Shown one piece after another: positions 10,389 through 20,728 of a stretch of DNA of 64,000 nucleotides. The notes below the pieces were generated by a model. The model searched no databases. It had not been told where the DNA came from and saw nothing but the letters and a program-made list of their open reading frames with translations. The position numbers and the translations under genes are program-made. How positions within the stretch are numbered: position 1 is the first letter of the stretch; each line of letters opens with the position of its first letter. This stretch comes from Tritrichomonas musculus (lineage: Eukaryota; Parabasalia; Tritrichomonadida; Tritrichomonadidae), in the NCBI GenBank assembly GCA_039105265.1, contig JAPFFF010000003.1:372001-436000 (forward strand). The letters are read 5' to 3'.

Positions 10389-10898
10389 ATGTCTGGGCAA
10401 CCCGATCCAGCTACATTCATTGAATGCCGTGTAGGTGAAATCACAGAAGTCAAAACAATTGAAGGATCTAACAAACTCTATTCTTGCGAAGTTGATATCG
10501 GAAACGGTCAAACAAAACATGTAGTTACAGCTGCTAGAAAATTCTACACAATTGATGATTTGAAAGGAAAAAAGGTATGTGTTTTTATTAATGCCGAACA
10601 AGGAGAATTATTTGATGAAATTAGTGAAGCAATGCTTCTTGGTTGTGCTACTGATGAAAATCATGTTGAACTTCTCGAACCGCCTCTTGATGACGAACCA
10701 GGAGATAGAATTTATTTTGGTGATTATAACTCAGAAGAAGACAATCTTCCAACTGATCAAAACAACCGTCACTGGAAGCGTATGCTCCACGATTTGAAAG
10801 TTGATAATAATGGCGAAGCTCAATACAAAGGTGAGTCAATATATACAGATTATGGAAATGTTACTGCCCCAACTCTTAGGAACTGTGATTTTCACTAA
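10389..10898 (+). CDS. EMAPII/Arc1p-type tRNA-binding OB-fold protein
   Basis: The whole 169-residue protein corresponds to the C-terminal module of Arc1p, AIMP1/EMAPII and metazoan TyrRS. The OB-fold tRNA-binding domain spans residues ~8-110 (FIECRVGEITEVKTIEGSN, LYSCEVDIGNG, GKKVCVFINAEQGEL, EAMLLGCATDENHVELLEP). The EMAPII-like tail follows, ending in a GNVTAPTLRNCDFH-type stretch. Such proteins bind tRNA and deliver it to aminoacyl-tRNA synthetases. Here the protein stands alone with no GST-like or catalytic domain, so it is a short free-standing cofactor. The ATG at 10389 leaves almost no N-terminal extension. Confidence 0.88.
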   Translation: MSGQPDPATFIECRVGEITEVKTIEGSNKLYSCEVDIGNGQTKHVVTAARKFYTIDDLKGKKVCVFINAEQGELFDEISEAMLLGCATDENHVELLEPPLDDEPGDRIYFGDYNSEEDNLPTDQNNRHWKRMLHDLKVDNNGEAQYKGESIYTDYGNVTAPTLRNCDFH

Positions 10899-11113
10899 GT
10901 TATAATAAAATAATTTTTTCAATCATAGACGATAAAAACTTTTTGAATTCCATTTAAATATTGAATTGAAATTCAAGAATTTATGTATTTAAAATTCTGG
11001 CAAGAAAAGGGATAATCTTTAAAAAATAAATTAAAATTATATAATCATGGTTATATATTTTTGAATGTCTATTAACAACTTTTTCAAAATAATAATTGAA
11101 TGAAAAATCATAT

Positions 11114-12673
11114 ATGATTAAGAATATCTTTTCAAAGTACAATCCATCAACACTCTCAGGTGCTCTCGATATCATTATCATCGAGCATCCTGATGGAACG
11201 CTGCGTTCTTCTCCTTGGCACGTTCGATTCGGTAAACTTGGACTCTTGCATCATGTTGGTAAGGTTGTCACTGTTGATATAAATAATGACCATGCTCCTT
11301 TCTTAATGCAAGTCGATGAAAGTGGCCGAGGGCAATTTTTTTCATCTCAATCCATTAATCAATTTTCGCATTCAACCATAATATATCCAAAATCCCCATC
11401 TATTGAATTTGCGCAAGTTAATATTCAATCAAAAGATGTTCGTCATATTCTTTCAAAGCTCAAAGAAAAAAAACGAAATGAGCCAAATATAAAAGATAAT
11501 TTTAACATGATAAACATTTCAAGCGATGATGATTTGACAAATGCAAATGACTATGAATCATTTTTTCCTTATGATGAAGACTTAAAATATCAAATGATTC
11601 ATGATGATGATGCTGTTGATCTTGAAGCTGCACTGAAATATAAAGACCCAGATCCACAACCAATTTCTACAATATCCTCATCGCTTGATCTTGCGCAATC
11701 AACTAACACAATTGGTCACCACCACCAAACCCTTGATTCTACAAACAACGAGTTAACTGATATAACAAACACCAAAGTTAGGCCAGTACCTTCTGCTCTT
11801 CTTCTTTCCTCAATGAGAAGCATGCTTCATTATGGTAAGAATGATGTTGTGTTCACCGTTTCTTCACTTATTCAAGGACCTAAAAAGATAGAAGCTAATA
11901 TTTTCCTTTGGAAATCAAGCGTTAAGCTAATAGTTTCCGATGTTGATGGAACTGTAACTTCATCTGATCTTTTAGGTCATGTTTTACCAACATTTGGAAA
12001 AGATTGGACTCATCCTGGGCTAGCGCCACTATACAACAAAATAGAAAAAAACGGGAAAAATACCCAATTTGTTTATCTAAGTTCCAGGCCAATTGGCGAA
12101 GCTTCTCTTACTCGTAAAATGCTCAAAAAAATACAACAGGATGGATTTGTAATGCCTGAGGGGCCCTTAATTACAGCACCAGATTTAGCTATTCCTGCAA
12201 TGGCACGTGAAATGCAGAGAAAACCGCATGAGTTTAAAATACCAACTTTAATGCAAATTAAAGATCTATTCGCTAAACCAAGCGGAAGCTTAAAAAGCGA
12301 AAGTACAGAAAATTTGGCGTTGGAATCTATAGCATTTGCCTCAGAATTGGATGATCATCACAATTCAGCCGCTGATCCTGATTTTAATTCCAATGTTGAT
12401 TTGGATAATAACCAAATTAATCCGCAGTCTGAAATTAATAATATGAATGATGAAAATGATGGAATGCCATTTATTTTTGGTTTTGGCAATAGAAAAACTG
12501 ATGTTATATCTTACAGAAATGTTGGGTTACGTGATGATCAAATTTTATTATTTGATACGAAACATAGAGTGCTAGATGCAAAGCAAGAAATTTTATATAA
12601 ATCAATTGAAAATTTAACAAATGATATTCAAAAATTTAATATTGGTAAAGTATCCCATTTGCATGAAGATTAA
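11114..12673 (+). CDS. LPIN: Lipin-type phosphatidate phosphatase (Mg2+-dependent PAP)
   Basis: The N-LIP domain is at residues ~1-80: YNPSTLSGALDIIIIEHPDG followed by SPWHVRFGKLGLLHH. The catalytic LNS2/HAD domain is in the second half with SDVDGTVTSSD (a DxDGT motif near residue 276), TGLAPLYNKI-like spacing and FVYLSSRPIGEAS. A glycine/aspartate region (FGFGNRKTDVISYR, near 12475) supplies the last HAD motif. The enzyme makes diacylglycerol from phosphatidate at the ER for membrane and storage lipids. At ~519 residues it is much shorter than animal lipins, with an Asn/Asp/Ser-rich linker in place of their middle part. I start it at ATG 11114, because the frame upstream begins only with a TTG. 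AACTTTTTGA lies at 10937 and AACTTTTTCA near 11079. Confidence 0.9.
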   Translation: MIKNIFSKYNPSTLSGALDIIIIEHPDGTLRSSPWHVRFGKLGLLHHVGKVVTVDINNDHAPFLMQVDESGRGQFFSSQSINQFSHSTIIYPKSPSIEFAQVNIQSKDVRHILSKLKEKKRNEPNIKDNFNMINISSDDDLTNANDYESFFPYDEDLKYQMIHDDDAVDLEAALKYKDPDPQPISTISSSLDLAQSTNTIGHHHQTLDSTNNELTDITNTKVRPVPSALLLSSMRSMLHYGKNDVVFTVSSLIQGPKKIEANIFLWKSSVKLIVSDVDGTVTSSDLLGHVLPTFGKDWTHPGLAPLYNKIEKNGKNTQFVYLSSRPIGEASLTRKMLKKIQQDGFVMPEGPLITAPDLAIPAMAREMQRKPHEFKIPTLMQIKDLFAKPSGSLKSESTENLALESIAFASELDDHHNSAADPDFNSNVDLDNNQINPQSEINNMNDENDGMPFIFGFGNRKTDVISYRNVGLRDDQILLFDTKHRVLDAKQEILYKSIENLTNDIQKFNIGKVSHLHED

Positions 12674-13049
12674 AAAGCAGCATTGGCTTGTCAATAATAT
12701 ATTAATTTATTTATTGATCAAGATCTGATTGTATTTTTATTTATATAAATGTTTGAATTATTTCTAATATTAAAAGAATTCTTTTTATTTTATTAAATTG
12801 AAAAAGGAATGCATTATTTTAGTTTCTTTTCTCTAGAGTGATTTTGGCTAAATATCATAAAAGTTTTTAATTTAATGGTTTATGACAGAAATTTTGTAAT
12901 AGACATATTGATACATGTAGTTATTGTATAAAAATTTTATTTTGGTTTTATTAAAATAAAAACATGTTTATGAATATATTTGTTGACGATTTGTTTAAAT
13001 CTAGATTTTGTTAATTCAAAACAATATATGTATATTCGAAATAAGTAGA
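12674..13049. other. Convergent AT-rich spacer
   Basis: This 376-bp spacer between converging genes holds no ORF or structured RNA that I can support. It should contain both polyadenylation regions. Confidence 0.5.
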
Positions 13050-13331
13050 TCATTTTGTAATCGGAGTGGCTATTATGTATTGGTCTATTTTACGTGAAAC
13101 ATGGAGCTGACCATTTCCAAAAGAAACTGGATAAACTGGTGTCTCAGGAAGTTCTGTAATGGCAATGTTGCTCATTGTAGCATTTTTTTGTAATTTATTA
13201 TAAGCCTCAACTGCTTCTTCTGTTGAAATATCTTTTCCATGCTGGATAAATATCAATTTAACATTAGGATCATCCATATCAGCTTGAGATAAGAACTGTT
13301 CAGTTGTTGGAGCAAATCCTGATTGAGACAT
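13050..13331 (-). CDS. Small conserved-looking protein of unknown function (93 aa)
   Basis: The frame from ATG (MSQSGFAPTTEQFLSQADM) to TAA is 93 residues long with balanced composition, unlike random AT-rich frames. It contains KLIFIQHGKDISTEEAVEAYNKLQ, a likely beta strand then helix, and a Pro-containing TELPETPVYPVSFGNG stretch. I recognise no family. The gene has its own promoter-like features: ACCGTTT (antisense AACGGT at 13369-13375) 38 bases upstream and TCAAAAAGTT at 13401. It lies 177 bp from the phosphatase gene on the same strand. It is probably a real small gene. Confidence 0.55.
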   Translation of the reverse strand: MSQSGFAPTTEQFLSQADMDDPNVKLIFIQHGKDISTEEAVEAYNKLQKNATMSNIAITELPETPVYPVSFGNGQLHVSRKIDQYIIATPITK

Positions 13332-13508
13332 TATAAAATTTTATAGAATTTGAACGACCATATAAACTAAACGGTCTCTATATTTTCAAAAGTTTGTTTT
13401 TCAAAAAGTTAATATGGATTTTTAAATACAAAATAGCATATCTCATGAATAATAACTAAGAATGCTTAAATGAATTATTAAATAAAATAACATAAATGAA
13501 TAATTTAT

Positions 13509-14423
13509 TTATGCAAAGTAGTGAGGGGTAGAATCATCAGGAATAACTCTTTTATCGTTAGGTACAGCTTGGAATGTAACAAACTCACGGTTACCGCTTT
13601 GATCAACTTTCAGAACAGAAGCATCGTTGCCTGATCTGTACATATAGTTTGGCGCAGACCAAACTGTAACAAGATGGTCTTCATTAAAATGATATTGATA
13701 TCCGGACATCGCAAGTTGATGTGCGCGTGTTATTAATTCTATTCTGTTATTATGGCAAAATTCATTTGTTGGTCGTTGTCCAAATAAATATCCAGCACCT
13801 CTCTGATTAATAGCCCATCCAGGGATTTCATCAGGATCACTCCACGTAAGATCTGCAAAAGGCCCGCTACTAGGAAGTTCTTCTTGTCTGTCAATTAATG
13901 GAATCTGTTCAATTAGTTTAATTTCAGGTGATAAGCCGCCATGTATACAGAAAATTCTGTTTGAAACAACTGCACCAATAGGAAGCAGATCAAAAACTTC
14001 ATTGCACATTCTCCATAAGCCTGCATGACCGTAATTATTTAAGCATTCATCATAAAAGCCATAAAGCTGATTAACTTGTCTGCATTCATGATTTCCTCGG
14101 AGTAGTAAAATGCGGCCAGGATGGCGGAGTTTGAGAGCAGCGAGATAGCAAAATGTTTCGAGTGAATAGTAGCCTCTATCAACATAATCGCCAAGAAAAA
14201 TATATCTGTTTTTTTCAATTCCACCTGAAATTTCAAAAAGTTCGAAAAGGTCATACAACTGGCCGTGAATATCCCCACAAATTGTAACTGGTAATGCCCA
14301 TGCGTGAATAGTTCCTTCTTGATATAAAACATCGATTAATTGTTTAAAAAGCGCAGATATTTGTTGCTCTGATAAATGCTTCCCTTTCCGAAGCAAGTCA
14401 ATCCATTCATCAACATCAGACAT
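13509..14423 (-). CDS. PP2A/PP4/PP6-type Ser/Thr protein phosphatase catalytic subunit
   Basis: This 304-residue protein is the normal length for the PPP family. All metal-binding signatures are intact: GDIHGQ (near residue 48), GDYVDRGYYS, RGNHECRQV, HGGLSPE and a late WSAPNYMYRSGN. The tail AVPNDKRVIP...TPHYFA is closer to PP6 (AVPDSERVIP...TPYFL) than to PP2A, but the last residue is Ala instead of Leu. That matters because the terminal Leu is normally carboxymethylated to control holoenzyme assembly. It dephosphorylates Ser/Thr sites together with regulatory subunits. AACTTTTTGA (14436-14445) lies only 13 bases upstream of the ATG. Confidence 0.93.
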   Translation of the reverse strand: MSDVDEWIDLLRKGKHLSEQQISALFKQLIDVLYQEGTIHAWALPVTICGDIHGQLYDLFELFEISGGIEKNRYIFLGDYVDRGYYSLETFCYLAALKLRHPGRILLLRGNHECRQVNQLYGFYDECLNNYGHAGLWRMCNEVFDLLPIGAVVSNRIFCIHGGLSPEIKLIEQIPLIDRQEELPSSGPFADLTWSDPDEIPGWAINQRGAGYLFGQRPTNEFCHNNRIELITRAHQLAMSGYQYHFNEDHLVTVWSAPNYMYRSGNDASVLKVDQSGNREFVTFQAVPNDKRVIPDDSTPHYFA

Positions 14424-14769
14424 TTTCTTTAAACAAACTTTTTGATAACTTATTAAATAACAAGTATTATTTTTGAATGAAAAAGTGGTTGATTGCGTTG
14501 TAAAATCAAAAAAAAAAAGTTAATATGAATTTCTAATTCGTTGATATAACAACAAATAAAGAGATGAATATAAAATATTTGCAATATATGATCGAAAAAT
14601 GATTCGATTTTGTGAGAAAAATTAAAAATAAACGGCAATTTTTTTAAAAAGCTGATAAAAACTTTTTGAATTTATTTTTATTTATGTTTGTATAAATTTA
14701 TCTATTGAGAAATAATGCAGAATAACAAAATTAATGGATAAATACATCTAATTCATATTTTTCTTCAAG
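14424..14769. other. Same-strand spacer with two AACTTTTTGA words
   Basis: This 346-bp AT-rich spacer carries AACTTTTTGA at 14436-14445 and again at 14660-14669. I see no gene in it. Confidence 0.5.
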
Positions 14770-16353
14770 CTAAGCTACCATATTGTCGTCAATATAATTT
14801 TCTTCAATATCTTCCTTATTCATTTGTTCTTCATCTTGTACTTTCATTTCTTTGTACATCTGTTTCAATGGGCCAATTAAACAAAAAATACTTAAAATAA
14901 TACCAAGTGCATGAGCCATTGAATAGCACCAAATAATTCGAACTCCATCATTTTTATCAGTATAATATAGGAGAAAAGCAAAGCCAATAATTGATAAAAA
15001 GTGAGAAACAAGACTTAATATAGCCGACCTAATTCCAAGTTGTATAGATTGTAAAAATGCTACTCCACAAAAACGTCCTCCAATGATAAATCCAAGAGCA
15101 TTGGAGTACTTCAGCATTGGTTCGCATACATCGAGATAGCCTTTTCCGCTTGCAAACATTCTTGATAAAGGACGTGGAATAGCCCAGGTCAAGATTGCCG
15201 TAAATGATCCCCAAATAAACGAAAGCCAGAGAGAATGTATAGCTAAATAAAACCATCTTCTATAATTTTTCGCTGCAAACGCATAAGAAGCGCATGGAAT
15301 GAAGCCCATTGTTATTGCAATAATTACAGAATTTGTTAAAATGAAAAATCGGACAACCGTATTAAATGCTGCCATTGCATCATTAAAACCATCTTTAAAG
15401 GCGAGTCCCATTAACTTACGAACTATAATTGAAGGAACAATTTGTGACAAATTAGCAAAAAGTTGTGATAAACCTACTTTTAATGCAGGAAGTGTGTGGG
15501 GAGAAAATTTTTGAATGAACATTTTCCATTTAGGTTTTATCCCAAATTTATCTAGAAAATATAATACAAAAATAACGACTCCTGGAATTGCTTCAGCCAA
15601 TGCTTGTGCGAATGATGCTCCCCAAATTCCTGTTTTACAAGCCAAAAGGAAAATAGGATCAAGAACGCACATATTCACAACAAGAGAAATAACATTCAAA
15701 ATAGAAAAAAATATTGATCGCCCTTCGCCTTGTAAGCAGCCACCAAGAGTAATAAATAAAACAGTTGTAAAAGTACCGATGTTTATTGGGAGCATGTATT
15801 CTTTGCAAAGTTTACAAATTTCATCGTCAGCTCCTAACCATTCTGATAACGGGATTGTTGTTAATCCAAGAATTAAGGGAACTATAATTCCAATCAATAC
15901 TGAAATACGTATTAAATCAACAATGACTTGACAAGCTTCATCTTCTTTTTTTTCACCATATAGCTGACTTATTTTTGCGCTTCCAGCTGAACTTAGGAAA
16001 AAGCCAAAAGAACGAGATATTCCATCGTATACACCAATTGTGGAAATTGCTGATAACCCTTTTTCACCAATTGCTTTGGATACCCAAATTGACCCAATAA
16101 TTCCCTTTAATGATCCTGTAAATTGAGCCAAACACGGTCCACTTGATAAATAAAGAATTGTTGGCAATGGATGTCTTCCTGCTAATCTATAATGTTCAAG
16201 AGATTGCTTTCCTTGGCCGTTTTTTGAATCAGAAGCGCTTTTACTTCCCTCGGAGATATTCGCTAGAGAATCTGAATCATAATCTGTTTTTGATGATTGT
16301 TGATCACTTGATTTAGAGCCTGAATTATCCAAATCATTTGAAGTTTGAGTCAT
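14770..16353 (-). CDS. MATE-family multidrug/solute antiporter
   Basis: The 527-residue protein has a hydrophilic Ser/Asp-rich N-terminus (~60 residues) followed by about 12 membrane helices in two similar halves. MATE marks include the start of TM1 (LPTILYLSSGPCLAQFTGSL), the first-half GVYDGISRSFGFFLSSAGSA and KISQLYGEKKEDEA, which correspond to the 'AQxxGAGxxxxA' region, and the second-half TMGFIPCASYAFAAKNYRR. The C-terminal ~30 residues are acidic and cytoplasmic. MATE proteins export cations or drugs in exchange for H+ or Na+; the substrate cannot be told from sequence. The ATG at 16353 is the first in frame. Confidence 0.88.
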   Translation of the reverse strand: MTQTSNDLDNSGSKSSDQQSSKTDYDSDSLANISEGSKSASDSKNGQGKQSLEHYRLAGRHPLPTILYLSSGPCLAQFTGSLKGIIGSIWVSKAIGEKGLSAISTIGVYDGISRSFGFFLSSAGSAKISQLYGEKKEDEACQVIVDLIRISVLIGIIVPLILGLTTIPLSEWLGADDEICKLCKEYMLPINIGTFTTVLFITLGGCLQGEGRSIFFSILNVISLVVNMCVLDPIFLLACKTGIWGASFAQALAEAIPGVVIFVLYFLDKFGIKPKWKMFIQKFSPHTLPALKVGLSQLFANLSQIVPSIIVRKLMGLAFKDGFNDAMAAFNTVVRFFILTNSVIIAITMGFIPCASYAFAAKNYRRWFYLAIHSLWLSFIWGSFTAILTWAIPRPLSRMFASGKGYLDVCEPMLKYSNALGFIIGGRFCGVAFLQSIQLGIRSAILSLVSHFLSIIGFAFLLYYTDKNDGVRIIWCYSMAHALGIILSIFCLIGPLKQMYKEMKVQDEEQMNKEDIEENYIDDNMVA

Positions 16354-17273
16354 TGCCCAAAGCCAGACAAGAAATTATAATTTGTTTTTTAATTAAATAA
16401 ATAAAAAATATAAATTGAATGCATTCAATTTGATTTTTTTCAATTACTTTCTATTCAATATCAATCAAAAATTTGACGGTTGATTGAAAAATATAATGAA
16501 TGTGATGTTAATAATTTTTATGTTGTTAATATTTTTAATGTTATACTATCAAAATAGAAGTATTTCTTGAAAAATAATTAAGATTTGTTTCAAAAAAAAT
16601 TCAATTGTTTCACAAAAAATTCAATTGTTTTCTGGGAAAATTAGATTTTACGATCTATTTTTTTTTTTTTTTTTAACCGAAATTTTATTCAAATTAAATA
16701 AAGCACGATTACACATTTTCATTTAAATATCCATATTCGACGTTGTTAAGATAATTTTATCTAGCTTAATTTAATTAAAATAAAGCCTTGGTTAATCACT
16801 AATGTATATTAATCTCGATTCTTCGCTTAATTATCGTCGAAATAATATTATATTCGACACAAATTACAAATTTCATGATATTTGGTAGTCAATTAAATGA
16901 TTTTGCCTGGAAATTGGAATACAGTATAGGGGTTCCAAAAATTAATCCAAAATGTTCCAACAAAACAATAATTATTAAAAATTTTATGAATAATATGAAA
17001 TCCAAATCAAAAACCTCTAATAAATCCACAAATTGTTCATATTTAAATAACTTTCTGCCAAAATTAAAATTATAAAAATAAATGGATATATTTCATTTGA
17101 TTTGTTCGAATGACCATTTCAATTGTTAAACAGCTAAAATAATTTCATATATTGAAACTATAGTTAGGTAAGATTCGAAAAAGATTGAAGAAAATTATTT
17201 ATAATATCTTTAGATAAGAAAAAAATTATATATGGAAAAAATATATGTAACCGACAGGAATACACTATAAAAT
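16354..17273. other. 920-bp AT-rich spacer with short direct repeat
   Basis: The spacer contains two adjacent copies of an 'AAAAAATTCAATTGTTT' unit near 16593-16631, a T16 run near 16658 and a short ATG-initiated frame at 16875-17075 with Asn/Lys-rich, random-looking content. I do not accept that frame as a gene. No RNA gene is evident. Confidence 0.45.
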
Positions 17274-19727
17274 TTAAATCTGGCAAGCATCACCAGTACA
17301 GCCACTAGAAGAATCATCTTCTTCATATTCTTCAGTAATAATGTTATTATTATGTGATAGAGGTCTTCTGTAAGGATCATCTTTACTTTGATGACCCAAT
17401 AAGCAAGGAGCTGAAAGTGAGCTCTTTCCTCTGATACCTTCACTAGACATAGCTTCTTTAACATCTTTATCTGTTCCTTTATTTGAGTTCAAATAATATA
17501 AGGACTTCAATCCATAAGAGTATGCAGTTGTAATTTCTTTAACTACATCTCCGATTGAAACATCATCATCTGACATATAGAATGAATTTGTTGAAATTCC
17601 TTGATCAATGAATTTCTGAATAACAGCAATTAATTTGAAATACTCTGTTGATTTTACATCCTTTTGGAATGTATATGAATCTTTATAAAGATCATAATCT
17701 GGAGCAATTTGCTTGAAAGTTCCATATTTAGAAACTTTTGTGGTTGCAATTGACTTTGGTGGGTCAATTCCTGGTGTTGAATTTGAAATACTGCTGCTAG
17801 ATGCTGTTGGTGGTACTGCTGATAAGCAAGCGTTACGAAGTCCATATTTCTTAATATCTTCTCTTAATGTTTCCCAGTCGCATTCAAGTTTGAAGTCTCC
17901 TAATTGATCAATGCTCTTCTTATAGCAGCCATCGTCAACTGGTAAGTAACCACTTGAATATTTTGAACGGTTGAAGTATTCACATTGGCCTTTCTCTTGA
18001 GCTAATTTGCAGCTTGCCTTAAGAAGTCCATACTGGAAATGCTCGCATAAACGATGAACGTATTCACGTGCTTCTGGTGTGTTGTATTTAAGTCCTTTCC
18101 TTGCAAGTAAGTGGAATAAATCGGAAATTCCAATTCCTAATGGACGATATTTAATTGCACTCTCTGCAAGTTGTGGGAATTCATATTCTTGGTATTCAAT
18201 GATTTCATCAAGGAATCTGACAATGATATCGCATGCTTCTTCTAAGTCATCGAAGTCCTTAAGACGTCCAACATTAATGCATGAAAGGATACAAACAGAA
18301 ACAAGTCCGTCATTTGTTAATATGCTTGATGGGCGTGTTGGTAAAGCAATTTCTTGGCATAAGTTGGAGCAAAAGATAGACTCTTTGAAAACGCCGAAGT
18401 CGTTCATGTTATCCATGAAGTATACATATATTCTTCCTGTTTCGAATCTCTGTGTTGCAACTTTCTTTAATAAATCAAGTGCTGAGATTTGTTTCTTTCT
18501 AATTCCATCTTGTTTTTCGTATTCAGTGTAAATACGAGTGAATTCTTCATAAGAATGTCTGTAATCATCGGCAAGAAGTGGAACTTCTTCTGATGAGAAC
18601 AATGTGATTGATTGGTTGTGAATTGCACGTTGGAGGAAGAACTTGTTTAATCCGATTGAATAATCAAGGCTTCGAACTCTATTTTCAGCAACACCTTTGT
18701 TGTTCTTTAATTCAAGTAATGTTTCAACTTCCCAATGCCAGAATGGAAAAGAAACAGTGCCACCACCTCCACGAAGACCATTTTGAACAAATCCTTTGGT
18801 TGTAGATTCGAACATCTTTAAGAAAGGAACAATGCCTGTGTGAACAACAGCCCCATTTGAAACGCTTGCACCAATTCCACGAACTCTTCCAATGTTAATT
18901 CCTAACCCATAACGCTTTGTAACGCATTTTCCGATGATGTAATTTGTTGATAAAATAGAGTTTGTATCATCTCCACAATCAATGACGCAGCATGAGCTGA
19001 ATTGTCTTAAGGGAGTTCGAACTCCAGCATAAATTGGTGTTGGTAATGATAAAACAAACTTGGAAAGCTGATCATATGTTTTCCTGACATAGTTCTTTCT
19101 TTCCTCTCTGCCTGGATGGTTCATAAACATGTACATGCAAACAAGAACATTTGCTTCTTGTGGAAGTTCATAAACAAGGTTTGTCTTCCTATTCTTGACA
19201 AGATACTTATCATAGAATTGGCGAATGCCGGAGTAAGTTAAGTCAAAGTCTCTTTCATAAACAACAACATCTCTTTCAATTTCGTTCATTTCTTCTTCAG
19301 TGTACTTTTCAAGAAGAACAGAATCGTAAACGCCATATGTTTTGGAACGGCGATAAACTCTATCGTATAAAGTGTCGTTTGGTAAGAATGAGCCCCAGAC
19401 ATCTTTTCGAAGATCGGCAATCATTAATCTTGCGGCTACATATTGGTAGTTTGGTTGAGCTTCACTTATCATATCGGCAGCTGTTCGGATGAGAGCTTGT
19501 TGGATATCAGTTGTCTTAAGATTCTTTACATTAACGAATTGAAGGGAAGCCCTTTTAATGATCTCTTTTGATGAAACATCGGCAACACCCTTTGTTGCTT
19601 GCTCAATAGTGTGTTCAATTTTCTTAATGTCAAAAGCTTCGGTTCTTGGTTCAGTAGAAGCTGTGTATTGAACATCTGATGATGATGGAATGTTTACTTT
19701 ATTTGAGGATCTCTTAATAACGAGCAT
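17274..19727 (-). CDS. nrdA: Class Ia ribonucleotide reductase large subunit, bacterial NrdA type
   Basis: The 817-residue protein reduces ribonucleoside diphosphates to dNDPs with the small subunit encoded at 21.5 kb. An ATP-cone is present at ~30-110 (KTTDIQQALIRTAADMIS, YQYVAARL). Catalytic residues are intact: Cys246 in RQFSSCCVIDCGD, Asn455-Cys457-Glu459 in SNLCQEIALPT, Cys479 in SVCILS, the radical-transfer pair Tyr744-Tyr745 in KSLYYLN, and the C-terminal redox pair Cys810/Cys815 in CTGDACQI. The sequence follows Escherichia coli NrdA (SISNATNGIEPP, KFIDQSISANTNY, CESGACKI) rather than eukaryotic RRM1. It has an extra ~50-residue Ser/acidic insert before the C-terminal cysteines. The gene is divergent from its partner. 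TTTGGCGG lies 35 bases upstream of the ATG. Confidence 0.97.
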   Translation of the reverse strand: MLVIKRSSNKVNIPSSSDVQYTASTEPRTEAFDIKKIEHTIEQATKGVADVSSKEIIKRASLQFVNVKNLKTTDIQQALIRTAADMISEAQPNYQYVAARLMIADLRKDVWGSFLPNDTLYDRVYRRSKTYGVYDSVLLEKYTEEEMNEIERDVVVYERDFDLTYSGIRQFYDKYLVKNRKTNLVYELPQEANVLVCMYMFMNHPGREERKNYVRKTYDQLSKFVLSLPTPIYAGVRTPLRQFSSCCVIDCGDDTNSILSTNYIIGKCVTKRYGLGINIGRVRGIGASVSNGAVVHTGIVPFLKMFESTTKGFVQNGLRGGGGTVSFPFWHWEVETLLELKNNKGVAENRVRSLDYSIGLNKFFLQRAIHNQSITLFSSEEVPLLADDYRHSYEEFTRIYTEYEKQDGIRKKQISALDLLKKVATQRFETGRIYVYFMDNMNDFGVFKESIFCSNLCQEIALPTRPSSILTNDGLVSVCILSCINVGRLKDFDDLEEACDIIVRFLDEIIEYQEYEFPQLAESAIKYRPLGIGISDLFHLLARKGLKYNTPEAREYVHRLCEHFQYGLLKASCKLAQEKGQCEYFNRSKYSSGYLPVDDGCYKKSIDQLGDFKLECDWETLREDIKKYGLRNACLSAVPPTASSSSISNSTPGIDPPKSIATTKVSKYGTFKQIAPDYDLYKDSYTFQKDVKSTEYFKLIAVIQKFIDQGISTNSFYMSDDDVSIGDVVKEITTAYSYGLKSLYYLNSNKGTDKDVKEAMSSEGIRGKSSLSAPCLLGHQSKDDPYRRPLSHNNNIITEEYEEDDSSSGCTGDACQI

Positions 19728-20161
19728 TTATTCGTATGAAGAATTAAAAAATGAAAAGACGTTTGGCGGCATCAAATGCATCATTCTATATCTCTCAAAA
19801 AAAAAAAAAAATTGAAAAAAGCATTGAATATTGAACTTTTTGAAAAGAAAAAATCCTTCCTTTTTAACTCAAAGCGCGCTTCACTTAAATTCAAATCATT
19901 TTGATCGTCGAAAAAAAGCTATCGACTAGAAATTATTTTTCCGATCATAAAATAAATAAACGCTATTTATATAAACTAATTACTGTATAAAAAAATTTAT
20001 ATTGAATATTAATTTGTTCAAAGTGTATAAAAAATGAGTTGGCTGTTGTGAAAAAGTGGGTATCAAGGAAATCTTTGAATTTTGATCATGTGAGTATTTC
20101 GATTTTGAGTCTATTTTTATGCATGGATATATCCAAAAAAGCACGTTTAAACTAAAAATTT
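19728..20161 (-). promoter_or_regulatory. Promoter region of the RNR large-subunit gene
   Basis: Upstream of the ATG at 19727 are a TCATAC initiator-like motif (antisense of 19734-19739), TTTGGCGG at 19762-19769, AACTTTTTGA at 19834-19843 and the perfect palindrome AAGCGCGCTT at 19872-19881, continuous with CGCTTCACTT (19877-19886). The last word recurs 10 bases before the small-subunit ATG. GC-rich words in such AT-rich DNA resemble E2F/MBF G1-S sites. That role is inferred. Confidence 0.4.
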
Positions 20162-20603
20162 GAAAGAACAGATGTCCAACAAGTTGGCAACAACTAAATT
20201 GAATGGATTCCAAAATTCAATAAATTTATAATTATCTTCATTTATACATAATTTATTTTAATATTAATTTTATTTTTATATTTATATTATTTCATTTATT
20301 ATTATAATCAATGAAACAATTATTTTTTAATAAATTGCAATTTTATTGATTGATTATAATAATAAAATTTATATGTATATGATAGTATGTTAAACATACT
20401 ATGTTTCTCATAAAATTGCAGTTTTATTGATTGATTATATAGATTTTATGAAATAATTCTTTTTGAAATAAAAGGGTATTTTAATAAAATTTATATACTA
20501 ATAGATAAACATACTATCATATGCAAATATTTTTTTATTTATAAGAGATATTATTTGTTGGATTTGTATTATTCAAAGTTCCTTTGTTTTAAAATGCACC
20601 TTA

Positions 20604-20691
20604 GGTGATTACATTATATTTTATAATATTATGTTAGTTTGATTTATGCTTTATACTATAAAAAACAACTACCAAATTTAGGATATAATTA
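20604..20691. repeat. 88-bp direct repeat, copy 1
   Basis: The segment from GGTGATTACATTATATTTTA to TTAGGATATAATTA recurs without a difference at 20729-20816, a 125-bp period. Identity over 88 bases indicates a recent duplication inside the transposon. Confidence 0.9.
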
Positions 20692-20728
20692 AAGCTTTTC
20701 TCGAAATTAACAGATAGTTTTAATTGAT

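Noticed and set aside
15299-15931. Plus-strand frames opposite the MATE transporter
   Set aside because: They are shadows of the well-supported antisense gene and match no domain.
16875-17075. 66-codon ATG frame downstream of the RNR large-subunit gene
   Set aside because: Its Asn/Lys/Ser-rich composition is that expected from AT-rich random sequence, with no initiator-like context.
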